A DNA stretch of 64,000 nt. Origin: Chaetoceros tenuissimus (lineage: Eukaryota; Bacillariophyta; Thalassiosirophyceae; Chaetocerotales; Chaetocerotaceae). This document shows positions 31,745 to 41,756 of this stretch, in pieces. A program made the position numbers and the translations under genes. The DNA lies in NCBI GenBank assembly GCA_021927905.1, contig BLLK01000062.1, forward strand, positions 2,232,001 through 2,296,000. The letters are read 5' to 3'. Below the pieces are notes generated by a model. It worked only from the letters and a program-made list of their open reading frames with translations. It did no database searches and had not been told where the DNA came from. Each line of letters begins with the position of its first letter. Positions within the stretch are counted from its first letter, which is position 1.

Positions 31745-33676
31745 TTACTCTTCTACATCTGGCGCCAGCTCATGCAATACCGAGTCTAATGCTTTCCCTA
31801 GTAACTCAGGATGGGCGTTGCCTTTACTCTCCTTCATAATGTTTCCTTTGAAAAACTTTGACATTTTGCGAACATTCTTCCCACCTTGCTTATATTGATC
31901 AAATTGTTTTGAGTTCTTCTCACATAAAATAACATCACGACAAAGTTGTTTTAGATCGTCCATATTTGTAATCAGCTTCCATCCATTTTTCTCTGCAATG
32001 TCACCAGGAAGTGATTCTAAATCGTCACTGAACATTACTTGTAGAAGTTTCTTTGCTTGAGTTGTAGAAACAGTTTCCTGTACAATCAAAGTCATCAACT
32101 TTGCCAGTCGAGTGGAGTCTACGTTGGAGTACTCAACGGATATTGGGTGATGTAGATCTTCACCCTGCAAATCGCGCGTGGCACTTTCCTTGATTAGGGC
32201 AAATAAATCATTGCATAACCAGTTTGCAACCATTGTCGCGATTTTTGATTTATCGACTCCCTCTGAATTTTCCAAGTCGTTGATGCAGAATTGAATTGTT
32301 TCTTCAAAGAATGCAATCGCGGGTCTATCGTTTGTAATTATGATTGCAGAGGCTTCACTGATTCCATATTGTGAAATTAAACGTCCCAATGCATCTTCTG
32401 GTAATTCTGGCAAATTGACTTTCAAAAATTCGCCTAATGAATCATGGTCCAAAACGTCTTTATCCAAGTGTAAGGGTGGCAAGTCTGGTTCTGGGAGGAA
32501 TCTATAATCTACTGCACCTCCTTTGTCACGAATTTTTATCGTATGCCCACTTTTAGGATCGAAGGTTCTAGTTTCTCTTCCAGTTGGCGCACCATCTAAA
32601 ATCTGTTGAGTTTGTCGAATTGCTTCGTATTCGGCTGACTGGATGATTTGTTTGATACTATTCAAATTCTTGACTTCTACACGATTACCTACTCCTTCTG
32701 GTAAATATTGCTGAAAGGGATTATGCTCCTCCTCGTCCTTAATATTCGAGAAATCCTTGCCCTTGTCAGAGAGGGGATATATTGAAACATTTAAATCACA
32801 TCGAAGACTGCCTTCTTCCATCTTCCCATCACAAGTATCAAGAAATTTGAGTAATGATTGAAGAGTTGAAACTACTGATGCAGCTTCATGAGCAGCATTA
32901 ATTTGAGGCTTGAATACTATTTCAATGAGTGTGGATCCAGCTCGATTAAAATTGATCAAATATCGGGTTTTTGAATCATCTATGCTTGACGATGTCGTTT
33001 TACCTGTATCTTGTTCCATTTGAATACGATCAATTCCGACAGTGAAAAATTTGCTCAGAGATGATTCATCACTTTTGTTTCCATCAGAATTGACAATACT
33101 ACCTCTCTTCTTCTTTTTCTTCTTCTTTGGTTTAGGAGGACTATATCGTCTACAATTTAAAACACCATCTTTCGCTAATGGCCATCGCTGTTGAGTGACT
33201 TGATATCCAAATGGTAAATCAGCATATGTATAATGTTTCCTTTCAAACCTAGAAACCTCTTGAATATCACATTTCAGAGCTGCAGCGGATATCACCGCTT
33301 TTTGTACAGATGATTTCGATAACATTGGTAATGTTCCAGGATATGAAATATCATGGGAAGAGGTTGATGTATTTGAAGTTGGGGAATAATGAGGGTGAAA
33401 TTTCGTTGGTCCTGAACTAAATAACTTTGTGGGAACTGCTAGCTGGGCATGAATTTCTATCCCGATTACACTTTTATATATAGGAGTGCATTTTCCGTCT
33501 TCAATTAAAGATACGATACCATTGTCTCGGTCATATTGTAAATTTGTACTCCTTTTGGAAACTGTCGTGGAAAAAAGTTGATGTTGGTGTGTCAAGAAGC
33601 AACGCAAAATGTTGTGCTTTTTTGTGGAAACATGTCGAAAGGATTGAAGTGCCCTGGGAGTTAGAGGTAATGCCAT
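31745..33676 (-). CDS. GATB: GatB, glutamyl-tRNA(Gln) amidotransferase subunit B (organellar)
   Basis: 643 aa, single exon, start ATG 33676. The presequence-like N-terminus is rich in Arg, Ser, Thr and His without early acids (mitochondrial or dual). GatB core motifs are VIGIEIHAQL, YADLPFGYQ, INFNRAGSTLIEIV, EEGSLRCDLNVS, GNRVEVKNLNS and GRETRTFD. The C-terminal YqeY-like tail domain is present. A poly-Lys insert (KPKKKKKKKRG) near residue 185 and acidic loops account for the extra length. Within GatCAB it phosphorylates and helps amidate Glu-tRNA(Gln), supplying Gln-tRNA(Gln) in organelles. Confidence 0.95.
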   Translation of the reverse strand: MALPLTPRALQSFRHVSTKKHNILRCFLTHQHQLFSTTVSKRSTNLQYDRDNGIVSLIEDGKCTPIYKSVIGIEIHAQLAVPTKLFSSGPTKFHPHYSPTSNTSTSSHDISYPGTLPMLSKSSVQKAVISAAALKCDIQEVSRFERKHYTYADLPFGYQVTQQRWPLAKDGVLNCRRYSPPKPKKKKKKKRGSIVNSDGNKSDESSLSKFFTVGIDRIQMEQDTGKTTSSSIDDSKTRYLINFNRAGSTLIEIVFKPQINAAHEAASVVSTLQSLLKFLDTCDGKMEEGSLRCDLNVSIYPLSDKGKDFSNIKDEEEHNPFQQYLPEGVGNRVEVKNLNSIKQIIQSAEYEAIRQTQQILDGAPTGRETRTFDPKSGHTIKIRDKGGAVDYRFLPEPDLPPLHLDKDVLDHDSLGEFLKVNLPELPEDALGRLISQYGISEASAIIITNDRPAIAFFEETIQFCINDLENSEGVDKSKIATMVANWLCNDLFALIKESATRDLQGEDLHHPISVEYSNVDSTRLAKLMTLIVQETVSTTQAKKLLQVMFSDDLESLPGDIAEKNGWKLITNMDDLKQLCRDVILCEKNSKQFDQYKQGGKNVRKMSKFFKGNIMKESKGNAHPELLGKALDSVLHELAPDVEE

Positions 33677-34188
33677 ATCTTTTAGAAATATGTAGAGAGA
33701 ATATGTAAATTGAAGAGATGGATTGAATAGTGTTCATAGGTACAGTAGAGGGTAGTAACAGTGAGCTTTGGCGGCTGTATGGCTGAATTACTGTACCTTA
33801 CATACACCATCACGATAAGGGGGTGTTTCCGCAAACTATTTCAATTAAACCATTTTAGGGCTTATTTTCCAAATAAATTGGGAATGTTGCATAATTTTGA
33901 AATTGTTTAAAGTAGTTTAGATAAAATGACCTCTGGCAATAGCCAGGTACATCAATAGACACAAAAAATAGAATTATATCTTGAAAAAGAAACTATACAT
34001 GAACAATCAAGTTTTTTGCAGCCATTTACTTCTGGGGAAAGAAGCTGATGAAATTCAGAGTTTGGAGAAATACCTATTCTCTCTTTTCAAACAATATAAT
34101 CTCCAAAGCAACCTTTGTACTTGGACAAAATCACCAACAAACATAATTGTAGAATTTTTATTTTGTAAAATGGGCCTTCCCTTCAAGT
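33677..34188. other. Intergenic spacer upstream of GatB
   Basis: 512 bp; one short plus-strand ORF (33981-34226) overlaps the tRNA and is not credible. Confidence 0.4.
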
Positions 34189-34261
34189 GGTCCATTAGTG
34201 TAGTTGGTTATCACTTCAGGTTCTGATTCTGACAACCTGGGTTCGAATCCCAGATGGACCT
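34189..34261 (+). tRNA. tRNA-Gln (anticodon CUG)
   Basis: 73 nt folding as a standard cloverleaf. Acceptor ggtccat pairs with atggacc, followed by discriminator T. The anticodon stem is tcagg/tctga with loop ttctgat (anticodon CTG at positions 34-36). The T stem is ctggg/cccag with loop ttcgaat. The internal A box (tagtgtagttgg) and B box (ggttcgaatcc) fit RNA polymerase III. No intron. A T-rich run follows at 34266. Reads CAG codons in the cytosol. Confidence 0.93.
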
Positions 34262-36056
34262 GTAATTCTTTTACTTTTTGCACTGCATTCTCGGCATTGA
34301 CCTTGGCAATGAGTTCAATTCCCACTCATTTCTGTCTTGCTGCATTGGCTCTTTGTTGCTTGCACCTATCTTCTTATCCCCTATCAATGGTGCAAAGAAT
34401 GAAAACCATTGAGTTCATAGTTCTTGAGATAATGTGATGATGCATTGTATTTTGACAGTGGCAGTGAGTTTGATTCCCATTACTTATCATTCTGCCTTGC
34501 TCCATTGGCTAGTTCTTGCACATTGTAAAACACCCAATTTCAACTGCCTCCAATAGTGACTTGAATCAAGCAATAGTGTGAATGTTGGCCATGTTGTTCC
34601 TTCCTTGAAAAGTATCGTCATTACAACACTTGCATGCACCCATATGCACTAATAGATATGTGAATAGATATGTGAAGGGTAAATGACAGGTACAATGGAT
34701 GAGACAATAGTATCGCATACACATCATACATCATCTATCACTACAGTAGTATCCATCAAGTGCAAGGCTTGGAGCTGCATAGTGATGGCTGTAAAGCCTC
34801 ACCTGTTTATGTAACCCCTGTGGTGTGCATGGGAATGGACCAACCCACAATAGGGTGCTTTGAAAAAACATAATGCTATACTAGATATTTTCAATAACCA
34901 ACCTTTAGCATTTTATTCACTGATATTGGGGAAATTTGTCAAAAAAGTATTTAGGCCCTTTACCTTTCATAATTAGAGTGGTGTTAGGAATCTGTGCTCT
35001 TGAAATTTTTGCATTTGATTTGATTGAGCACAGATTTTTTTCAAGCTCAATTTTCATTTTTTATTTTGAGATGAGTAATGCAGATAGGTTTGCAGACTTC
35101 TTGCAATTCTCAATGATGTGATAAAGGCATGCCCAAGTTTTCTTATCTCACTCATACCTTCCTTTCTTATTCACTTTCTTATTCATTTATTGTTTTCATT
35201 TTTTTGTTTCAATAAATTGACTATTGTACTACGAATTCGGAAACAATTGAGAATTGTGAGTTCAGAAACAGTTCAGAAAAGTTTAGAAAAGTTTAGAAAA
35301 GTTCAGCTTCCCGTACTTGCATGGTATCTTTTTCTACACGCATCGAATGAAAACACCAATGTCATACTTGCATGGTATCATCGAATGACAACAAAATGAG
35401 TTTCAAAATAAAGAAGCTTCTGGGCAAATCCCAAATGCAAAATGCACTGGAAATATAAATTAGAAAGAGGTGTGTGTCTTTAAATTAGTGTTCAATGTTA
35501 TTTTAAACCTGAATTTGATTCAATCGATTGACCGTATCAAATAATCATACCACACAAGTACGGTGAGCCAAACTTTTCTAAACTTTTCTGAACTGTTTCT
35601 GAACTCACAATTCTCAATTGTTTCCAAATTCGTAGTATGTTGTTCATAGACTAGAATTTAGCATCAGGCTCTGTATTGCTCAGTCGAAAATTTGCTTGTA
35701 CTGCAAATTTTTGTAAAATCGAAAATTTTGAAAATGTCTCTGGGTTATTTAGATAATTTGACATCGTGTATTTTATCTATGTACATAGTAATCCTCGTAT
35801 TGCATCCTAAGTGGGTGTATCATTGCATCACTGTAACCAAGCGCTTTCGTGCACCAATACAAAACACTGAAAAAAGAACGTCTTCATCATTGATCCTTAA
35901 TGAAATTAAACTGACCACTCTACCTTCGTACTACACTTATACGTCCTTCTTGCATTAATAGATCAAGTCTGCCTCGTTTATTCTCAGAAATCAAGTCGCA
36001 CAATTAGAACTTTGGATACCACCGAACTAGTAACTCAAAATAAAAATTCATAAGAA
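34262..36056. other. Gene-free stretch with a MITE
   Basis: 1.8 kb between the tRNA and the PGPGW-type gene. Apart from the inverted-repeat element at 35227-35637 only unsupported short ORFs are seen. Confidence 0.5.
35227..35637. mobile_element. TA-flanked MITE with ~68-bp inverted repeats (411 bp)
   Basis: Terminal inverted repeats 35227-35294 and 35570-35637 are near perfect (one mismatch noted). They begin TActacgaatt at the left and end in the reverse complement with TA at the right. The match continues more weakly inward for ~25 bp (the cgtacttg motif on both arms). The interior holds two copies of acttgcatggtatc. No coding capacity. A TA target duplication suggests Tc1/mariner or a related group, unrelated in sequence to the element at 25585. 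Confidence 0.82.
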
Positions 36057-37544
36057 ATGACTCCAGAAAAGGTAGTGTCTTCCGAAACTTCGGTTGGATC
36101 TGATGATGTAAAAGAATCCATGAATGATAGTAACAAGGAAGAGATTGGAGACGCCAATCTAGATGATACTGAAGAAGAAGTAGGAGTAGCATCAGGTTCT
36201 CAAAACTCGGAACAGGAACAAACGAACCAAAATACGAAAGAGATCAAACAGCAAGAAGATGCAGCCGAAATCCCTAATGACGCGGATGCTCAAGTAAATG
36301 GAAAAGATGCTATTGATGTCGAATTGAAATCATCGAAGGGGAAATTAGATACTTTAAACATCAGTGAAGACCCGCCAGCTACTACTGACGAAAGGAACAC
36401 ACTTGAAGATTCTATGGATTCCAATTTAGATGGTATTGATGACGAATTGGAACCATCGCAGATGAAAATAGAGACTTTGAAAAATAGTAAGGATCCGCCA
36501 GCTACTGGTAAAGAAGAGAATACACTTGAAAATTCCACAGATACCGATGTAGATGAATTTACCGCTGCTGAAACTAGTTTAGAAGAAGACAATATTCCAA
36601 GTCAACTCTATGACTTATCAGAAACAGAGGCTGATGCACTAATTGAAAAAGCCAAGGAGCAAATTAATACTCTTCGTGAAAAAGAGGACCATCCATTTCA
36701 TGAGCTTTCGGACGCGGAAACAAACGAACTTATTGCTGCAGCGAAAAAGGAAATAAATAATTTGAAGAAAGATGCTGTGAACGATGAGGAAAAAGCGCAT
36801 AATAAGGAATCAGAGAATGAAAGTGGGCCATCACTACTTAGAGGATGGTCTAGAGACTCAAGTGACGGAGAAGGGAAGGGTATTTTAAAACAAATTAGAA
36901 AGGCGGGAGTGGCAGTTACGGGAGGAGCTTTGGTAGTTGCGGGGCTTCCTCTTATTCCTATGCCAACTCCGGGAGGTGTCGTAGTTGTAGGGAGCGGAAT
37001 GGCATTGCTTGCAACTGAATTTCCAGCTGCTGCTAAAATGTTTGACAAGTCGAAAAAGGGATTAGCCAACCTAGTTGGTGATGAATCTGATGATGATGAA
37101 GAGAAAAAAGAAAAGCAAAAGAAGAATCAAAAGATTGCAGCCTTAGTTTTCCAAGATGAAGAGGAAATTAGGAAGAAAAAAGAGAAAAAGAGAATGAATA
37201 GGCTTCTGAACCCATTGGCAGCTGTAAAATCACCAAAATCTTCAAACGGTGGATCACAGGCTAGCAATGAATTAAAAGAACTCAGAGCGAAAACAATTAA
37301 TGCTGCTAATGGAGCCAAAAAGAATGTGAAGAAATTCATAAGGGGTACCGTTCTTCCTCTGATGGATAGGATGAGTGCAAAGAGTCCTGACACAAAAGCT
37401 TTGACGTCACAATCAGCTCATGGAGAACGACGCAAGGAGGAATCTCCATTACGGAGACCTGCAAGTGCTGGTGGTGAACGCCTTCGTAATAGAACTTTTT
37501 CGGAAACAACAAAACCAAATGTTAGCGGAATACATGAATTTTAG
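36057..37544 (+). CDS. Acidic protein with PGPGW-like membrane domain (495 aa)
   Basis: The first ~230 residues are acidic and repetitive (related blocks SEDPPATTDERNTLEDS and SKDPPATGKEENTLENS; then SETEADALIEKAKEQIN and SDAETNELIAAAKKEIN). A hydrophobic module at ~285-320 (ALVVAGLPLIPMPTPGG, then GSGMALLATEFPAAAKMF) resembles the PGPGW family, in which a Pro/Gly turn joins two membrane helices and an 'LA.EF' motif follows. The C-terminal third is Lys-rich and probably cytoplasmic or stromal. No signal peptide. Function is unknown; the family itself is uncharacterised. Confidence 0.7.
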   Translation: MTPEKVVSSETSVGSDDVKESMNDSNKEEIGDANLDDTEEEVGVASGSQNSEQEQTNQNTKEIKQQEDAAEIPNDADAQVNGKDAIDVELKSSKGKLDTLNISEDPPATTDERNTLEDSMDSNLDGIDDELEPSQMKIETLKNSKDPPATGKEENTLENSTDTDVDEFTAAETSLEEDNIPSQLYDLSETEADALIEKAKEQINTLREKEDHPFHELSDAETNELIAAAKKEINNLKKDAVNDEEKAHNKESENESGPSLLRGWSRDSSDGEGKGILKQIRKAGVAVTGGALVVAGLPLIPMPTPGGVVVVGSGMALLATEFPAAAKMFDKSKKGLANLVGDESDDDEEKKEKQKKNQKIAALVFQDEEEIRKKKEKKRMNRLLNPLAAVKSPKSSNGGSQASNELKELRAKTINAANGAKKNVKKFIRGTVLPLMDRMSAKSPDTKALTSQSAHGERRKEESPLRRPASAGGERLRNRTFSETTKPNVSGIHEF

Positions 37545-37764
37545 CTGGTCCTTTGAGTGACATAAATATAGTAACAATATTTTACAAATCTATCTTCTCA
37601 TCCTGACACAAGGCAGTGAGTTCAATACTTAAAGATAGCTAGAGGATCATCGAAACTTTCCTGTGTCTGCTGGGATGAACAGCATCTTCTTCAGAGAATG
37701 ATTTTCCTTTCACCAATGACACTACATTGGCTGCTAAATTACATCTATTTCATTTGACATAGTG

Positions 37765-37776
37765 GGCGCGCCAAAA
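37765..37776. promoter_or_regulatory. E2F-like site upstream of the PCMTD-like gene
   Basis: ggcgcgccaaaa is the reverse complement of TTTTGGCGCGCC, a textbook-like E2F element. It lies 150 bp upstream of ATG 37927 in a 382-bp spacer. Functional meaning is inferred. Confidence 0.3.
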
Positions 37777-37926
37777 TTTGTTCTTTGAAACTACTTACAT
37801 ATCTCAGATGATTGAAGTTCTGTATGTGAAGCCTTTTTGAAGAAAATTCGGTGAGGAATCAAAAACGTATGTAGCATGATATAAACAAGAACATATATAC
37901 TAATCAGAAATTTTACAAAATAAATC

Positions 37927-39604
37927 ATGGCTTGGTACAGCTCTGGAAACTCTAACGCCGAACTTGTCGATAATCTTGTTGGTGAGTTCCTTGAGAAAAA
38001 GTTTGTTACTTACTTTGAATTCTGTTGAGTGTTTTCAAAGAACAAAGAGGTGATGTCAAATTAGACTCCTGACAGGAATTCAAAAGAACAATCCTTTTGC
38101 TCACCAACTTTAATGCATATTTAGAAAATGGTCTCTTATCACCAGGTGTAGTAGAAGCAGCTTTTCGTAGTGTTGATAGAGCCCTATTTGTTCCAAATGT
38201 AAGTAGAATTCTGTGGTCCTATTGAAAGGAATTCCCATGCTTCTCAAAAATTGTAATATTGACAGGGATACGAGTCTGTAGCATATGAAGATCGACCTTT
38301 GAAAGAAGGCAATGTTCATCTGTCTGCGCCTCATATATACTGTGCTGTTCTGGAGAATCTCGAGTTGGTTCCAAATTCAAGGCATTCCTTTCTTAACCTT
38401 GGCATTGGTAGTGGTTACCTAAGCTGCATTTGCTCTCATATTCTGGGAGATAAATCTCAATCATTTGGGGTTGACATCCACAGTGATGTTCTAAATCATT
38501 GTCAAGCTGCCATAAGCAATTGGGTAGAAAGTATTGATTACGCAGTTGCAACTCCAATTTTATATCAAGGCAACGGACTGGAACTTTCGAATGAAGGTGA
38601 ATGTCGCCTTGGGTTTGATAGAATTTATGTAGGGGCGTCGATTACCCCTCACGACTTAAAGAATATCCAGGGCTTTCTTGCTCCAGGTGGTATCCTTGTT
38701 GCTCCTGTCGATGATCGTTTGGTCCAAGTCAAGAGATCATCAAACAAGTTCGTGGAGAAAACGATTACAGCAGTCCACTTCGCTCCCATGCTGACGAACC
38801 CTTCACATAGCGTATACATTCCAGCATCGACATGGAACGTCTCTACTCATCATATGTACCCTGATGTATTTCAAAGTTCTGTGAAAGAACTTCTACTTTG
38901 CTCTCGATCGCAATATGTTCAACCTGCCAAGAAAGAACCTGTTGGCAATGTCAATCTGGCATGTGTTCTTCCAAAGGAAGTATGGATTCATGTACTATCT
39001 TTTACTCACAAGAGATGTAAGTGATATGGGGTAATCCTCTTTCCAATTTAATAGACATTCGAACTCAACTATATAAATTTTATTCGACCTAGGGTTTGAA
39101 CCTTCCCCAAGCCCAGAGGAAATTTTGGCTGCAGAACTTTCTCGTGAAAAGGATCTTCGTGCTGAAGCTGAAGAGCAGAATCAAGAATTAGCACGTCAAA
39201 ATGAAGTTTTGAAAAATGAAAGGAATCATTACTTGCAACTTATCCAACGGATTAGAAGAGATACTGCAAATGCTCTTGTTGAGCAGCGTGAGGCGTTCTT
39301 GATGCAAGGGATAGTTCCACGAGAGGACCCACTGCGCGATGCAAGTGTTGAGCTTTTACGCGAGACGCAAAATACTCTAAATATTGGTCGTAACTACAAT
39401 CTCTCAATGTCTTTTTACGAAGAATCTGAGGATGAGAGGTCAACAAGTGATAACAGCGAAATGGATATCGAAGAAGATGATGATATGGAAGATTTAGACT
39501 TGAACTTGACTATGAGTTTATCAATGGAAGCTGGAAATAACCAAAACAACCGGGCTGAACGCTCAACTCATAGAGCAGTATCCTTTGCCAATGGAGAACT
39601 TTGA
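37927..39604 (+). CDS. PCMTD-like protein-L-isoaspartate methyltransferase-fold protein
   Basis: join(37927..37981,38125..38198,38266..39016,39093..39604), 463 aa. Exon 1 plus 2 give ELVDNLVENGLLSP and VEAAFRSVDRALFVP, matching PCMTD1/2. The body has the AdoMet motif LNLGIGSGYLS, HLSAPHIY, GVDIHSDVL and FDRIYVGA, and VHFAPM as in PCMTD. Animal PCMTDs end in a SOCS box for Cullin-5. This one instead has LPKEVWIHVLSFTHKRWF, an F-box-like helix pair, then a coiled coil (~310-360) and an acidic tail. The first intron's acceptor was chosen at 38124 because only it preserves frame and alignment. Confidence 0.85.
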
Positions 39605-40087
39605 ATGGATTATTTTAAACTTCCAATGTTTTCTTTGATGAGGTCAGTTACATACTTATACATGTTCATATCTACTTTTGTATTTTATAATGATAATAAA
39701 TATATATTCAATGTTTCATATTTATGTCATTAGATTTCGATCTTAGCATGTCACTTGTCATTTTTTCAGAAACTTAGGAGGAAGTAAATTCCAAGATATT
39801 CATGTTCGTCATTGTCAATTTCAATTTTTGTAGAGCTAAAAGCTGCTGCGTTAGTTGTCTTGTTGTCTTACCCAAAGTAACCTCTTTTGCAACTATTCAA
39901 AAGTGCAATACTTAGAGCTTCGAGCTTTCCCTTTTTTTACAAGTGATATCAAGTGATATAATCTATTACCATCTATTACCATCTATCATCACTATATTCA
40001 TATCTCCTCATCCTCGGAGGTCAGTACATATCTCTGAAGCACATAGAATCTTTCTATTCATAAAATTCAAAGAAGAAATCAGGCCTA

Positions 40088-41689
40088 ATGTCGCAAGTTT
40101 ATTCGACAGAACCTCAGACAACTGGCCGAGTAATTTTAGACACCACAGTCGGTCCTTTAGATTTGAACCTCTTTTGTAAAGAAGCTCCTTTGACCTGCCG
40201 TTCCTTCCTTCAACTTTGTGTAGACGGGTATTATGACAATTTACTTTTTCACCGTATCGTTCAGGACTTCATTATTCAGACTGGTGAGCGTGAGAAAACG
40301 AACTTGAATGAATGCAGGACATATCATGAGAAAAAGCTGCCGCCGATTGATTTGAAAAAGAGACAATTGGAGATAATACCAAGAATTAAATTCAATCATA
40401 GGGGTCAGCTCGCTTGGGCTTTGCCTGTTGATTCAGAAGATGATGGTAAAATTGATGATGACATGCAAAGTCTATCAAGGCAGTTCTTCATCACGATGGA
40501 CGAAGCACCTTTTCTCGATAAGAAATATGTGATTTTTGGTACTATCCGAGGGGATACTATTTTCAATGCTTTGAGAATAGGTAAGACCGAGACAGATGGT
40601 GAAAGCGGTGAATTGGTAGATAAAGAGCATGGCCCAAGAATAAAAAGTGTTCGAATTGAAAGTCATATCTTTGATGACATTGTTGCTACAAAAGAGGACT
40701 CTGTCCCTTGGAAAGCTGAAAAGAAAAAAGAGAGTGCAGGAAAGGACGACTTCAAGAAAAGGAAAAAGAAGCGTAAAGGAAAAAGAGATTTGAATGTTTT
40801 AAGTTTCGGTGCAGATGAAGAATTTGATGATGATTCCAATACAGCAGGGATGAAAAGTATCCATGAGTTGAAAAGAAAGAGTGGTGATGAGAAAAAGAGT
40901 ACAATTCTTCAAAATACCAAAACCAAGGCAAAGAAGCGAATGAAGTTAGTAGATGAAAATGATAATGAAAAGATAGCAGAAGAAAGCAATGTGATCAAAA
41001 CTGAGATTGAATCGAAAACCATCAATCCTATCGTTCAGCCGGCCCGAAATCACCCAGTCTCGGTTGAAAGAGATAGGATAAATGAAAAGCCAAAGCTTGA
41101 AAAGGATGTACCTTCTAGTAATCAACCTTCGAGAAAAGTGCAGAAAGAAACAAAAGTAGAAAAGAAGATGAGTGCATTAGAAGCGCGTCGCATGAAATAT
41201 TTAAACAAAGGATCTCGCACAGAACGTGGAGCTAAAAAGGCTTCCAAGCAAAGAGATGATGATACTCTTTCTAAACTGAGCCTATTCAAGACGAAAATGT
41301 TTCGTGTCAAGGATAACAGTTCACAATCAAATGATGACAAATATGATGCCAATAGAAACCAAGATGAGTCTTTGGCAGCAAGGATGGCGAGAAAAGCAGT
41401 TGCTGAACAAAAAAGGGAGTCTGTTACAAAGTCGGAACCAGTATACCATGGACAAGTTCTTGAAGATAACCTTGGAAGCATTAATGAGACTGGATCGGAT
41501 TGGCTCAAACCAACATTTAAATGTAAGAGACATATAGATCATAAGCTCAAAGATCACGCCATTGGTGGGGACGGAAGAAATACTGATGATTACGAAGTCA
41601 TTGATGACAAGAAAAGACAAACAGCATTTGATAATAGATCGAGAAGAGGGGAAAGGAATGGAAATGGTCGAAATAATTACAAACGCTAA
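40088..41689 (+). CDS. CWC27: Spliceosome-associated cyclophilin CWC27 homolog
   Basis: 533 aa, single exon. The N-terminal cyclophilin domain (~10-195) starts with the CWC27-type SQVYSTEPQTTGRVILDTTVGPLDLNLF. It has LLFHRIVQDFIIQTGE, RQFFITMDEAPFLDKKYVIFGTI and GDTIFNALRI. The rest is Lys/Glu-rich, disordered, with an acidic NVLSFGADEEFDDD motif also seen in the CWC27 family. CWC27 sits in the activated spliceosome (Bact) with CWC22; its isomerase site is usually inactive. It is convergent with SEH1 (67 bp apart). Confidence 0.93.
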   Translation: MSQVYSTEPQTTGRVILDTTVGPLDLNLFCKEAPLTCRSFLQLCVDGYYDNLLFHRIVQDFIIQTGEREKTNLNECRTYHEKKLPPIDLKKRQLEIIPRIKFNHRGQLAWALPVDSEDDGKIDDDMQSLSRQFFITMDEAPFLDKKYVIFGTIRGDTIFNALRIGKTETDGESGELVDKEHGPRIKSVRIESHIFDDIVATKEDSVPWKAEKKKESAGKDDFKKRKKKRKGKRDLNVLSFGADEEFDDDSNTAGMKSIHELKRKSGDEKKSTILQNTKTKAKKRMKLVDENDNEKIAEESNVIKTEIESKTINPIVQPARNHPVSVERDRINEKPKLEKDVPSSNQPSRKVQKETKVEKKMSALEARRMKYLNKGSRTERGAKKASKQRDDDTLSKLSLFKTKMFRVKDNSSQSNDDKYDANRNQDESLAARMARKAVAEQKRESVTKSEPVYHGQVLEDNLGSINETGSDWLKPTFKCKRHIDHKLKDHAIGGDGRNTDDYEVIDDKKRQTAFDNRSRRGERNGNGRNNYKR

Positions 41690-41756
41690 AGTATTTGTAA
41701 TACTAATCATACCGTTAACATATTTTGCATATTATATTTCTGTGGGTACGAAAATA

